From Zelopaecilomyces penicillatus (taxonomy: Eukaryota > Ascomycota > Sordariomycetes > Hypocreales > Pseudodiploosporaceae), in NCBI GenBank assembly GCA_005765155.1, contig VCCP01000001.1:2604001-2668000 (forward strand): 64,000 nt of DNA, read 5' to 3'. The notes beneath the pieces were generated by a model. The model saw only the letters and a list, made by a program, of their open reading frames with translations. It was not told where the DNA came from and ran no database searches. Position numbers and translations under genes: made by a program. Positions 1 through 10,969 of the stretch are shown here, piece after piece. Position 1 is the stretch's first letter. Each line of letters begins with the position of its first letter.

Positions 1-1494
1 CTGGTGTTTTATTAGACTACTGAATGAGGTGCGGCATAAGTTACGCATTGCTCTACTTGTCTGCAGATTATTGCACCAGGAATCGTTTGATCGATGAGTC
101 ATTGCTTGTCGAGCTCAATTGTTAGTATAGTCAGATTGAGAGGAATGTGAGGTGTGCGAAGACTCAACTCTGCATCGAATAAACTTTGTTGCCTTCATCC
201 CTCGTAACAGATTACCGTGCTACTAGAGACGAGTGTAATCCGTTAATTCATGTGGAATTTCTGATGCATGTATACAACAGCTATCTTCTTGTTGATAATG
301 GAACACTTCACATTGAGGTACGCAGAAGCACCTTGGAATTTAAACGAGTTCCGTCTTACCACTAAAGGTAGTGCGTGTTACTAGTCCGGGCGGCTATTCC
401 AGAAATCGACATAGGATGTAGATCGTAGCAGATTACAATACTTGCAAATATTGAAGACAGTTTGAATATACAGTGCCAAACTGCTCGGGGTGGTGCGCTT
501 GTGAGAGGGAACGAACCTTAAAAAGCGCGATGTAGTATAGTGGGGCACAGGTAATTCCGAGCCATTACAGTGTGTTATTTGGTAGGCGTAGGCTCGAAAT
601 TACCTGAGATGGACTGTACGACTAATTAGCTGTTCCATGTCAAAGGCTAAAGAATTGTAATAATTACGCAATCTCCGGGTGCAACGAGTAACAGAAGAAA
701 TGTCAGCAGGCACGCAGTCGGTTCAATACGATAGGTCCATGGCGAATATTTTGCCGTTCATTGTCTTTCGAGCTGTGCAATACTCTTCTCCAATTCGCTG
801 AAAGAGGTATTACCGGTGGTTGGTAAGAGGCCTTGCCTGTGTGGTTGTAATTGATGACACATTTGGGCGGAAAGATAGCTTCGTCTTAGTCTTGTCTGCC
901 TAAGGGATCGGGGCATCGGGGTTTGGCCAACCCGTCAATCGCATCTCGATGGGTAGTGCCGGAAACAGGTCGGGATATCCCCGTACCATTCTACCTTCCT
1001 GTACGGAGTAGAGTACTAGGTACCTACAAGGTAGATAAGCATGCACATATATCTAAGCCGTCTCAGCTTATCCCCCCTCCTGTTAGTTTTTAGACAAGGA
1101 ACTACTCAAAATGTGTTGGTTGCCCTGCATTTGAGCGGTTGAAATATACTGAACCAACAGTCGAAGGTAGGACTTCGGGGACTTTTGCGGGAATATGCGA
1201 TGCATGTGGTAGTATTCGTGTTGCACGTTCAGGTGCATCTAACAACCAGTCTGGGCTCATCAGTCGCCCAATTGCAAATGAGAATCTTTACTAGGGGCAA
1301 GAGTGCATAGCCTCGGATCGACAACCCATCACGATGAGGACCCATCTTCATCGAGGCAAATGACATGCATCAGCAGACGTATATCAATATTAGGTTGCGC
1401 CAAGCCCTTGGCTGGCTCAATCGAAGCAGGTTGAATGATCTTCAAGGGTTTTACATAAACTGAAAGTAACAGGTCCTATTATACAATTTTATCA
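1..1494. other. Left-edge non-coding stretch
   Basis: No open frame with recognisable protein similarity was seen on either strand. The right end is presumably the promoter of the Zn2Cys6 regulator that starts at 1495. Nothing else is supported. Confidence 0.5.
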
Positions 1495-2693
1495 ATGTTC
1501 AGTACGTTTTATCAATCTAGCGAGGCTGCTGCAACTGCTGCACAAAACAACGCTGCCACAGCATGTTACATTTGTCGCTTCAAAAAAGTGGGTTGCCTAT
1601 CTCAGTATACACATTGGATTGACCAGCGCCCCAGCTGAACAAACCAAACTGATCTGATTCTTGTTCGCAGGTCAAATGCCCGAATGAGCGTCCAATATGC
1701 CGAAGATGCGAGGCGTCAAACATGGTTTGCCAATATCCCACTCCAAAAAGTACTTCGTCCGCAAGCAAAATAGACACTTTTGGGCAGGAGAAGGACACGA
1801 ATTCGGCACACCTGGACCCTGAATTCACTCCTGATCAGGAATGCGCATCTGCCGATTCACAAAGTCGGCCGGGTCCAGCTGGTGCGCAAATCCGTGAAGA
1901 ATCCGTCCACAACGATGTTACCCCGACTCAAATACAAGTCATGCATGGGCAAGGAGTCATGTATGACAATGCCAATGAGCTGTGCTGGACAAACGACGGA
2001 ATGGATGATGTATACCTCTTCCTTCACGACTCATATAACGGCTTCTCCCCGGCTACGACCGAGCACTATCCGTTCATACCCCAGAAGCCCACGCAAAACG
2101 GTGGGGGCGTCGCACCGTGCCTCTCACCAGAGCTAAACGAAACTGTTATTTCTCCCCAAGGCGCCATGAAAGAAGATATGTGCAATGGAGATCCGAATTG
2201 CGACATGTCACCGACAATGGCTCGCAAAGACTGTGAGTGCAACTCTGCCATTCTTGGCTGATTGGAGCACATCCTCGAGTGGGTGGAGCACAAATGTCTG
2301 CTTGAAACCTTGGTCGCCATCCGAGACAATGTGGAGCATTTCAAGGGCCTGAGCCAATGCAGCTTCTGTCTAAAATCGTCACGGTCGATGCTGTTGTTGG
2401 TCATGTTCGCCGAGAAGCTGGTCGATCAGCTCCGGGACTTGATCTCCAGCACTAAGAGGCTCTCTACAAATGATAATACGGCCAGCATCCGATTTGCCGA
2501 TTATGTCACGCGGTCAAGCCAGGAATGCTCCGTCATGTATTTCGCCCTTCTGCGACTTCACACGCGAAATCTTCGCACTATTCTTGCTGGTCTTCTACAC
2601 AAGGCCATGAAATGGGGGTGGACTGGCCAAGTTTTGACATTAAAGGCTCTGACGGCTCATGTGGAAGGAGTATATCAACATATTGATTCGTGA
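1495..2693 (+). pseudogene. Zn2Cys6 cluster regulator (AflR-like), interrupted by an in-frame TGA
   Basis: Exons are 1495-1587 and 1671-2693. Splicing the 83-bp intron joins the two halves of a Zn2Cys6 binuclear cluster: CYICRFKK from exon 1, then VKCPNERPICRRC and the last Cys in VCQY. The C-terminal part contains a Cys-x-x-Cys patch (QCSFC) followed by a hydrophobic LLLVMFAEKLVDQL segment, as in AflR-type regulators of secondary-metabolite clusters. A TGA at 2259-2261 splits the frame. The same frame continues for another 143 codons to the TGA at 2691-2693 and keeps family-like character. No intron of fungal size with GT-AG ends removes the stop in phase; candidates are 35 or 47 bp and leave the frame shifted. 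It is either a recent pseudogene, a truncated regulator of 227 residues, or a base error. It sits at the left edge of the RiPP cluster and would be its pathway-specific activator. Confidence 0.72.
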
Positions 2694-3433
2694 TTTTTGT
2701 CATACTATGTGGCCTCTTAGCATGAAACACCCATCACAGCCTACTTTTAGTATAGTTATAGTCTAAATTCATATCTTCATTCGGCCCCTTTCTCTCCGTT
2801 CAACAGTTTCTATCAACCCATTCTTGAGACTAAGCCTCTCATTCTTGTTAATTTGCAGTATACAATGAACTTCTCCCACTCATCATCTAATTAGGAACAA
2901 ATCACGAGGAAAAATTCGGTTTATCGTTTGCCAGACGGTTTATCATTCCGTCGAACATGGCACTCGGGCTGTGACAAGGCGCTTGCTGGTATTCTCAAAC
3001 CCTCTCTTATAACATCAGCAAGCGCAGAATGGGAACTGCAATAGCAAGCGCATTTTCCCTCTAAACCTGATGACTATTATCCTGAAAGTTTCCTAGTATT
3101 CACCACTTTATCTTTATTCTTATACAATAAGGGGGGTAGAGATAACAAGAAAGAATGGAGAAGGGGGTAAAGGAAAAGAAACAGAAAACACTAGACGACA
3201 CTGTTGTTAATAAAAACTGGATGGTTGATGATTTAAGCGATCAAAAACAAAGTGTTAAAGTCATATATCGGTTCATATGTAAATAATCTACCATCTGCGA
3301 CTAAGCACTAACCAATTCTAATCCTGAAAAATCAGGACGAACTCAGTATCGGATCGTCATCTGTCTATGAGGTATTGGCAATTGACACTATGCATAGTCA
3401 CTACAGCCAATAATACAATTGTTTCTCAAAAAT
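2694..3433. other. Convergent intergenic region
   Basis: Lies between the 3' ends of the regulator and the first UstYa gene. It is AT-rich, with short purine runs near 3125-3185. No gene was seen. Confidence 0.5.
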
Positions 3434-4605
3434 CTAAGCTTGGGTCAGGTTTGCCGGCTTTGGCTTGATAACCCCTGCGGAGAAAAGTCAGCAAGCTTAC
3501 TGTTAGTTGTTAAGCCAAGGTTGGCAACGTATACATACCTAGAAGGGGGTGTTCCAAAATAGGGCCGCCATCTTTGCGGTCTGGAGAATTGGCCTCGGCC
3601 CATTCTTGAAGCGGGTTCCATTTGCGGCAGACGTGTTGGGTCTGGCGTTTCATGAAGGGGAATGTGTACTCGTCTAACCATTCGAAAGTATGCACAGCAA
3701 CGTTGCCATGACACATGATAATCTCACGCAAGTGATCAATACAATGAACTAAGATATAAATATGTCAGTGGTCAGAAGACCGCATCGCCTTTTCTTCTTT
3801 TTCGTAGTTGGTGCGTCACATACACAAATGCTCGTCACGGTATTCCTTTGAAGGCATCGCGTAGTAGTCCGAGTAGATGTTTTCGCGAACAAAATTCTTT
3901 GGCCATGAGTCCCATTAGCAACCATGGATTATTTTTGACGATAAACACATTTGTAGACTACATACCAAGCAGTGCAGCTCGTGAAAAACGTCAAGACCGC
4001 CTAGGTAGCCCTCACGGCCCTTGAGAGACACGGAACTCCTGTTAAGCCGCTCCAAATCGTGCTCGGAAAGGGCAATGTTGTTGTCTAAAATCAAGCTTTC
4101 CGTAATTAGTTAGATGTAAAGTGAAAATTATCGACCGCTCTTGACATACACTTCAAGAGATCGCGCCATGCGGCGTCTGTTGCCAGACTCGGGCCGTAGT
4201 GAAAGGGTGTGCGTATGGATTGGTCAATAATGCGCCTTTCATGCGAAACTGCATGCCTTGCGGGAGCTAAGTATAATTAAGAAAGATATTAGTCCATATT
4301 CATGAGCATTATCATAATTGAAGTGTGCTTTCAAAGCATCGCCCGAACGACGCACAGTAGATGAGACCGCCGAGCCTGTTTTGATACATTGCCCAACCCA
4401 CAAACCCCGCAGTGCCGACGTAGGTTAGAAACAAGGCAATGTTCCCCAAGATAAAGAGTATGCAAGATTTTCTGGAGTGTCCTTTGCTTATGGACATATC
4501 CAGTCGTTTGTATTTCACACCCTGAGTGCTCGCTTGGTGCTGTGGGATCAAGCGCAGAGTAAACTTGCGGAGATGGCGTGCCCAATACATCACACTTTCA
4601 GCCAT
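3434..4605 (-). CDS. UstYa/DUF3328 family oxidase A
   Basis: Six exons on the minus strand: 4605-4356, 4266-4150, 4084-3966, 3896-3824, 3748-3539 and 3474-3434 (269 residues, in phase throughout). The N terminus is basic and cytosolic, followed by one membrane helix at about residues 48-73. The lumenal domain carries the two UstYa signature motifs: HELHC (157-161) and HLFHC (185-189), the latter running into IDHLREIIMCHGNVAV. UstYa-family proteins are copper-dependent oxidases or cyclases acting on RiPP cores in the secretory path, for example in ustiloxin, asperipin and cyclochlorotine biosynthesis. The conserved W-x-D-x-F-P and C-R-K-W blocks near the end are present. The gene is convergent with the regulator and divergent from the next UstYa gene. 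Its substrate is inferred to be the precursor at 8440; which bond it makes cannot be read from sequence. Confidence 0.88.
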
Positions 4606-5135
4606 TGTTTCGTTATCACAGCAAAAGTAAGAGGTGCTTTGAGTTCAGCAGGCAAAATCAACCCTGGTTTCTCAGCGTGTTTATGTGGATTCCATGCCGT
4701 GTCTTGGTGCTGAGGTGCATGTGAGTGCCAGTTAAACAACGGAAAGCGATGGAGAAGGTAACGTGTCTTGATGATTGATGAAAGCTAGCCCTGCATAGTT
4801 TCTGTAGTAAAAAGCAGAGTCAGACAGAGGCCCTCCAGTAGGTTGTTTCTCTGTTGGATGGTGTATGTTATCGGACGGTTCCATTTTGGGACGTGAACGG
4901 TCCGGAGACCCTTTCGAGAGTGGGGGTGTGGTTTTCTGGGTGTCAAGCCATTTGGGGCGTGTGTCGATACACACATGTCATCGCCATGGCCAAATTTGCT
5001 CCCTTTCTTGTCTCGTACGTAGCCTTCATTTGTCTCGCTCTTTCCTTCCATGCCGCCTAATTAGGTATTCTATTCTCAGTATATCGCATTTTGTTATCCT
5101 ATTCCCTGTTACAAGTTGAACCATCAGCATTTACC
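4606..5135. promoter_or_regulatory. Bidirectional promoter region between two UstYa genes
   Basis: A 530-bp gap separates the divergent starts at 4605 (minus) and 5136 (plus), so it must contain both promoters. Open frames here are short and overlap one another. No regulator site was assigned. Confidence 0.5.
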
Positions 5136-6183
5136 ATGGATCCAAATAAACAATCCATCAACAATGATGGCGATCCAAATGATCTTGAACGCATTGAGTT
5201 CGATTATGATGAAAAAGATGTGCTCCAGAGCAAGGGCTTTCCCTGGCAAAGCGCAGATCAGCGTTCTCCCCACTGGCTTTCTAGGACGCCGTTGTGTATT
5301 GCCCTGGTTTGCCATGTCCTACTCATAATAATACTCGTTAGTGTCCTTGGGGTTTTCGCATGCAACTGGACTAGGGATCATCTTTCATTTGGACATCATT
5401 TGCTAGAAAGTCAGTCTCATCTCTATTCCATTGTCGAATGCGACAGACAGACCTCACTAACCGACTACCCTGATAGGTCCCGCCAAAGACGCTGTGAAGT
5501 GGGAGAAGGTGGTTCTTGACAATGGGCTGGCTATTGACAATCCCTTCAAAGGTGAACCTCGGCCTGAGCTAGATACGGCTTGGGAGTCTCTCATTATCCG
5601 TAAGAAGTCCATCGTAATAAATATTGCTTCTACTTTCTACTAACAAATTGGGATTTAGATCAAAACCTAGCTATTTCCAAGGACAAACTCGATGTCCCCA
5701 ACTCCGTGCAATTGAGCGACGGCACCAATCGCGTCATTTTCAGTCTCAGCGTCTTTCATAACTTACACTGCCTTAATTACATCCGCAAATTCATCTTCCG
5801 CAATGGAAACTACAAGGACATGTTTCCCGAGTCGGACCTCGAGAATTAACTTAACCATGTTGGCCACTGTGTTGATATGATCCGGCAATCTCTCATTTGT
5901 GAGGGCGATATTGCCATATCGACGTACGACTGGAAGATGGATCACCTACTTCCCTGGCCAAACTTCCGCGTAGCCCATGAGTGTGTGAATTGGGATAGTA
6001 TCATGGCCTGGGCAAAGGAGCATGCAGCTCCTAGCTTGTACGGGAATATCCTGATGCATCCAAAACATGGTAAGTTGTCGCAACAGATGTAAAAAAGATC
6101 TTTGACATCCGTTTAACTTGAGCTTTTTAGGGCCGTCATTTCCAGCGATGGAGAGTCATGGAGGATTAGCTTCCCTGCGCTGA
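5136..6183 (+). pseudogene. UstYa/DUF3328 family oxidase B, interrupted by an in-frame TAA
   Basis: Exons are 5136-5409, 5477-5599, 5659-6069 and 6131-6183, which gives 287 codons with correct phases. There is one membrane helix at about residues 53-75. The first HxxHC (HNLHC, codons 166-170) and second HxxHC (HVGHC, codons 199-203) are both present, followed by the usual VDMIRQSLICEGD and the WPNF/HECVNW blocks. A TAA at 5847-5849 (codon 196) falls between the two motifs in the continuous third exon. The sequence on both sides stays in the same frame and no GT-AG intron can remove it. A product ending at codon 195 would lack the second metal-binding motif and should be inactive. The rest of the gene is not eroded, so the lesion is recent or a base error. 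Confidence 0.8.
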
Positions 6184-6805
6184 AAATTATATTGTAGTGA
6201 TCAACAAGAATTGAGATCATAATGTGTAACGAAGATGGCACACAGGTTTTTTTGTACAAATCAAATCATCTATTCAAAACGATCTTTCTCAGCCCCTTTC
6301 ATCGCCGATTGGTCTCGTCATAATGTGTATATACAGAATGAATGCTGCCGGAGAATTCCTTGGCAGAATGCTGAAGAATGTGTAGACTGGTGTAAGGTCG
6401 CCGTGACCAGATCTCAGCAAAATTACTCTATCTTTGTCCTGGCTCTGCATACTCTCACAGCCAACAATAGTGATATAAAACAGTATCTTGATCCAAATTG
6501 ACATGAAATGAGAGCGGACAACAAAAACGATGAATTTAAACATGTGTAATTCTGAGCGATGCAGTTCATTATCACAAGGTCTGGAGAGAAAACACCATTT
6601 TATGATGCATCTCATTTTGGGTATTTACTCTGCGATTTCCATGTAATTATGTCCCTTTTGTTTGTTGCCCATGGTTACACTACCCCTACTACACCGTTTT
6701 TCACATTTCGATACAATCTTTCACATGGTGGGTATAGTACATGTTAATTTATTTTCCTCAGCAATGGCTCAAGACTCATCACTACAGTGCAAGATACACA
6801 TTCAA
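6184..6805. other. Convergent intergenic region
   Basis: Lies between the 3' ends of UstYa genes B and C. The open frames present (for example 6235-6501) have no recognisable family features. No gene was called. Confidence 0.5.
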
Positions 6806-7832
6806 TTATTCGTCTTTGCCCCCGCGATACGACACACCTACCCATCAAATGTAGAAGGTTAGTATTTTAGTTCACAAAGATTCGGAATGGCGGGGGGCAA
6901 GCAACGTACCGAGCACCGGATGTTGAAGTATTGGCCCGTATAGGCTAGTTACCGCATGCTTCTCTGCCCAACCATCCAATACATCCCATCGGCGGCATTC
7001 ATGCTGTACTGTAAAGTTGGGCCAAGGCCACCTGTAGTCGTCGATCCAGTCGTACGTGGTCATTGCCACGTCTGCGTGGCACATGAGCACCTGTCGAAGG
7101 AGATCGATGCAGTGATCTACATGCTGAAATTGGGTTCTATGGTCATGCCGGTCAGGATAATGCTCGCGGTATATTTGTTCCCTCAAAATATTGAGACAAT
7201 GAAGCTCGTGATACACATCCAACGTCACAAGATAGCCTCCCTTGTCGTCATTGAGAGGAATTGAGCTGCGATTAATTATGGCAAGGTCGATTTCTGGAAC
7301 GCGGGTATTAGAGTCTAGACACAGTCAGCTATGTCACTTACTTAAGAATAATCTCCACGTGTGACTTACTCTTAAGTATCCGGGCCCAAGCATCGTGAAG
7401 CTCATCCCTCGGCTCTCCTACAAACGGGCTGGTTCCATTCAGGTCATTGTCAAATGTTAGAGTGTGGTATTGGATAGCAGGATTGGCGAGTGCTAAAACC
7501 GCAATTGATCAGCAATGCTCTTTCTGCCACCAAGTCTCATTTCGGAGGGCAAACTCAATGGTATGCTAACAGTGTAAAAGTGTGTCGGGCCTGCAACGGC
7601 ATTGAAATGACTTTGCGAGTCCGATGCCAACCATGATGGTCAGCGCAACCAGACACCCGAGGCCCAGACCGCAGCATACTCTGAGTAGATTGCATCGTGA
7701 TTTCTGAACTCTTGCAACTTTTGTCTCATCAAGTAGAGAGTTTAGGCACAGAGTTTCACTACTACAGTTCATAGATTCAGCTGGCAATGTCCAGGGGTGT
7801 GGCCTTGGTAGACTGGCTTTGAAGAGTGTCAT
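6806..7832 (-). CDS. UstYa/DUF3328 family oxidase C
   Basis: Four exons on the minus strand: 7832-7571, 7492-7370, 7314-6910 and 6837-6806 (273 residues). The first donor (gttagc) is non-consensus and another in-phase donor lies upstream, so the residues around codon 87 are uncertain. The ATG at 7832 could be replaced by the Met at residue 21. A membrane helix spans about 50-72. The motifs are HELHC (164-168) and HVDHC (193-197), followed by IDLLRQVLMCHADVAMTTYDW. The WPNF, HECRRWD and YGPILQHP blocks match genes A and B, so A, B and C form one subfamily. The terminal exon is only 32 nt and is supported by a CTAAC branch site. It is divergent from the precursor gene, about 600 bp away, and probably shares its promoter region. 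Confidence 0.85.
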
Positions 7833-8439
7833 ATTTGATGAAAGCTATAGTAGCAATAATGAAAATGAAGAGATTTGGGATAAAACATAACATACAAACT
7901 GAACTGATAGATGTCTTGATGGGGACAGCGCATTGAGAAAGCTGGGCTGTATACGAACGGGAAGAATTACGGTGGCAAACCCCCGATTCGGGTATGGCCA
8001 CCGAGACGAATCCAAATGTGGAAATCATCCTCTTAGCTTGGAGACTTCGTCGCATTTTCGCTATTTTCGGCCTATTGAGATTAGAGTGATTCCGATTGAG
8101 TGGAATGATGTCGTGATGGCGTGGGATGAGACCACCAACGGCCAGGCCAGTCTTTGTATTCCTGACTGAGTGTGTCAATCATCGTAACTTCCAAGATGGC
8201 ATCATTGACATGGCTCAGGTACCGGACCATGGCCAAATACAGTAGTAGTTGCAATTTTGGATAGAGTATTATTATTAATACCGTATGAAAATTGTATATA
8301 AGACCGTATGTCCTGCCCATCCATGAGGCTTTCCGCACCACACCACCACTCCCACAACAGCCTTCTCCAAACAAGCCACAATCTATTTGAAGTGATCTTC
8401 AAATTACATCGCCTCTTCAAACTTACAAACACAACCAAA
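7833..8439. promoter_or_regulatory. Promoter region between UstYa C and the RiPP precursor
   Basis: A divergent 607-bp gap. The two overlapping open frames here (7933-8169 plus, 7777-8178 minus) have no family features. The right part carries the precursor's TATA element and a CA-rich 5' leader. Confidence 0.5.
8295..8302 (+). promoter_or_regulatory. TATA box of the precursor gene
   Basis: TATATAAG lies about 140 bp before the precursor ATG. A strong TATA element fits a highly expressed, regulated precursor. Confidence 0.5.
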
Positions 8440-8875
8440 ATGCGTTTTATTCTCGCTCTTGCTTCTGCCGTTGCAGTTTCTGCCGCAGTGATCCCCGCGA
8501 TCCATGATGGTAACTTACACTGACAACGCTGCTTGCTTAGCTGCACAAAGCAATTTCCATGCTTACAAAACATTTTTCGCAGACAATCACAAACGCGCCA
8601 GTGACGAGGTCGGCCCCCTTGGAAACGGCTACAAGCTCTACAACAAGAGACTAGAGACGACCGCCGGCAACTTCAACCACCTCAAGCATGACACACGCGA
8701 CGAGGAGAAAGCTGCCGCTGCTGCCGCCGGCCCACTTGGAAATGGCTATATGCTATACAATAAGCGTAGTGACGAAGCTGCAGCCAAGCCTGGCGCCACG
8801 ATTGGCCCCTTGGGCAACGGCTACATGCTTTACAATAAGCGTGTTGAGCCTGCTGGTGTGGCTAAAATGGAGTGA
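8440..8875 (+). CDS. RiPP precursor with three KR-ended repeats (dikaritin-type)
   Basis: Exons are 8440-8509 and 8583-8875 (120 residues). The 73-bp intron (gtaact to ttcgcag) restores the frame. Residues 1-16 form a signal peptide (basic start, hydrophobic A/V/L core, ending near SAA). A short acidic/His propeptide ends in the first KR at 27-28. Three repeats of GPLGNGY(K/M)LYNKR follow at residues 34-46, 73-85 and 98-110. They are separated by variable acidic or Ala-rich spacers and followed by a 10-residue tail. Each repeat ends in KR, the site of Kex2-type Golgi protease, so cutting would release segments 29-46, 47-85 and 86-110. Each repeat has two Tyr three residues apart, the type of residue oxidised and cross-linked in dikaritins. 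The five UstYa genes alongside support this reading. The main alternative, a Kex2-processed pheromone precursor, is less likely because fungal alpha-pheromones have WC...C-type cores. Confidence 0.85.
8612..8650 (+). repeat. Precursor core repeat 1
   Basis: Encodes residues 34-46, GPLGNGYKLYNKR. It differs from copies 2 and 3 only at the K/M position. Confidence 0.9.
8729..8767 (+). repeat. Precursor core repeat 2
   Basis: Encodes residues 73-85, GPLGNGYMLYNKR. The protein repeat is identical to copy 3, but the DNA differs at several third positions, so selection rather than very recent duplication keeps the peptide constant. Confidence 0.9.
8804..8842 (+). repeat. Precursor core repeat 3
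   Basis: Encodes residues 98-110, GPLGNGYMLYNKR, followed by a C-terminal tail without a second KR. Confidence 0.9.
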
Positions 8876-10243
8876 TTATGCCAGCTAGGAACAAAGATGG
8901 AGGAGGCAGACTGACTCAGCTTTTGCGAAACATCCTGGCTTTTCTATCTGTTTTCGCTTCTAAAGTAGAGTGATTTGCTCTTTTTTGGCAGTTTCTTCAT
9001 AGTCCACTAAATGAACATACCTCATGCACTCATTGCCTATATTCTTGTCTTGTGTCTATAGTATACTGTTATACCGGAATTATAAGAGACTCACAAAGTT
9101 AGGTGGGCATAAATATTGTCTAGCTGTAACTTGCAAGTGCTTGAGGTGCTAAAGGTACAAGAACTTAATCTCGTATTGGATGGCAACTTTATTTTTATTT
9201 ATTTTTCTTTAAAAAAAAGATGCCGGAGCTGGTAGCAACAGGGCTTCCCGTCCAAGGTGGTTTCATTTACATTGATTTCCTTTTTTTTCTTAGAAAAAAA
9301 AAAAGACCTCTTTGTCGGTATCAACAGGAGTTGGCAGAGGCTCCAGCTTTTAAAACATGTGTCGCTGCAAAGATCGCTGCATCTTAGAATCGTCTTGATA
9401 AGAAACTCAGGTACAGCCAAATCAATCATTTGCAGACTAATGCGGTTTTTACGTAGGTAGTTTAGTTTCGAATTGAGAGTCATAAACATATACGTTCCAG
9501 TATGTCAAATCAAGTATAAGTCATCATAACGAGGTGATCGACCAATTAACCAAGTAACTTAGCCTATTACTACTAGTATTACCTATATACAGTACAGTCT
9601 TGTTGTTTGTCACATCCCCGCGCGAAAAGGCTTGGGATGGTTAAACCGCAAAGCGATAACCCTAGCTCTACTCCCACCATAATAACAGTTTGGAGAGCTA
9701 ATCGTCTGATTACCTAGCACCAGAATGTGGCAAATCATTTCGACGTGCTTCAGTCGCAACAAGTTGGCAAGGTTCATGCGGCGCGCAGATCGGTGCATCA
9801 TGCAAGAGTTTCCGTCAATTCGTTAACATTTGAGGCTGGCGGGGGAGGAGGGGCAATTCAAATGTGGGGTTCCCTAAAGAAGAACAAACCGGCAGTTGAC
9901 CCAATTCAGACAAACACCGACCAAACCTCGTGTAGGTAACTGTCGCCGGCGTGGGGTGGCCGAGCCAGCATCACCACCCCGGGGGAAGCATCCACATGGC
10001 CAGATCCATTTCAGTTTAGCTATTACAGCAGACGGGATTTTACACCAAGAAATAATACAATTGATTGAGCAGATCTCTGTCCTCAATCTTGAACTTCTGA
10101 CAGGAAGCATGTGTTGGTTGTAGCCAGCTCAGAATGATTGTGAGATTCATTGATTGTACTGTCACATTTTGTTCATTTGGTTCGACTAGTTTGTTTGTCT
10201 AAATGCTCAATTACAACGGGCCTTCAATAATAGAATAGAACTG
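8876..10243. other. Non-coding region between the precursor and UstYa D
   Basis: About 1.4 kb with T-rich and A-rich runs (near 9205-9220 and 9280-9305). No open frame with family features was seen. It holds the precursor 3' end and the promoter of the next UstYa gene. Confidence 0.5.
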
Positions 10244-10969
10244 ATGGCTGCGGTTCCAGAAGCAGGCTGCCTCAAGAAGGGCATGTCATACATTTTCTTT
10301 TCCGTATTCATATTTGTTGGCCTGTCTGGACTCGGTGTTATTGTTTTCACAGTCTTGGGCATGGAAAATTACCGCTCCCGTCAAATACTTCAAGACGTCC
10401 ACACATCGTCACACTTGACCCCATCATCGGTCAAAGTCAACTTCTCCGAGCACCCTCAATACGAAAATCTGAGCCGGGAATTCGATCACTTCTGGGATGA
10501 GCTGCTAACGCCCAATGGCGGGTTTATAATGACCAAAGACGATAAGCAAGTTGCCCACCAGAATGGCTTGTCCATGTTCCACCAGCTTCACTGCCTGGCC
10601 ATGATCAGAACAGCGTTGCAGGAAGCCTCGGGCCTCAAAGGCATAAACATACCGGTACATGAGAGTCGTCACGAACACGCAGATCAACACCAAGCGGCTC
10701 ATCCTGATGAGCCTGAGCATTGGCTACATTGCTTCGATTATTTGCGCCAGGTGTGTCAAATATCTCGTTACATATCAAGTTGCAATTTTCAACAAGTCAT
10801 TAGCTAACGGAATCAGGCTATACTTTGCCAAGCAGATGCAACGATTGAGCCACCCAAACTCAACACCAAGGGGCATGAGGTGATAGATGGAATGGGGGAG
10901 AGACAATGTCGAGATTGGAATGTTTTGTGGGATGCATCAATACAATCAGACGATGAGCTAAAAAGTTAA
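10244..10969 (+). CDS. UstYa/DUF3328 family oxidase D (short form)
   Basis: Exons are 10244-10750 and 10817-10969 (219 residues), with a phase-0 intron right after HCFDYLRQ and a textbook GCTAAC branch site. The N terminus is short, with one membrane helix at about residues 14-40. The motifs are HQLHC (113-117) and HWLHC (159-163), followed by FDYLRQ. The C-terminal exon keeps a DATIEPP and CRDWNVLWD block that corresponds to the C-R-W region of other family members. With gene E it forms a second subfamily (FHQLHC / HCFDYLRQ) distinct from genes A-C. A His/Asp-rich stretch between the motifs (H-E-H-A-D-Q-H-Q-A-A-H) is unusual. Expected role: oxidative tailoring of the RiPP core in the secretory lumen. 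Confidence 0.88.

Noticed and set aside
2259..2261. Stop-codon readthrough or selenocysteine at the regulator TGA
   Set aside because: Filamentous ascomycetes do not have a selenocysteine system, and the context is not the known UGA-CUA readthrough motif.
1495..6183. RIP (repeat-induced point mutation) as cause of the two nonsense codons
   Set aside because: RIP would leave many C-to-T changes and strong AT enrichment across duplicated sequence. The flanking codons are intact, so single events fit better.
6235..6501. 88-codon open frame between UstYa B and C
   Set aside because: No homology features, and an opposing frame covers the same bases.
7777..8178. Minus-strand open frame of 133 codons in the precursor/UstYa C gap
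   Set aside because: It overlaps the first exon of UstYa C in another frame, lacks family features, and is countered by a plus-strand frame in the same place.
8440..8875. Alpha-pheromone precursor
   Set aside because: KR-type repeats are shared, but the repeats lack the WC...C pattern of Sordariomycete alpha-pheromones, and the neighbours are UstYa genes.
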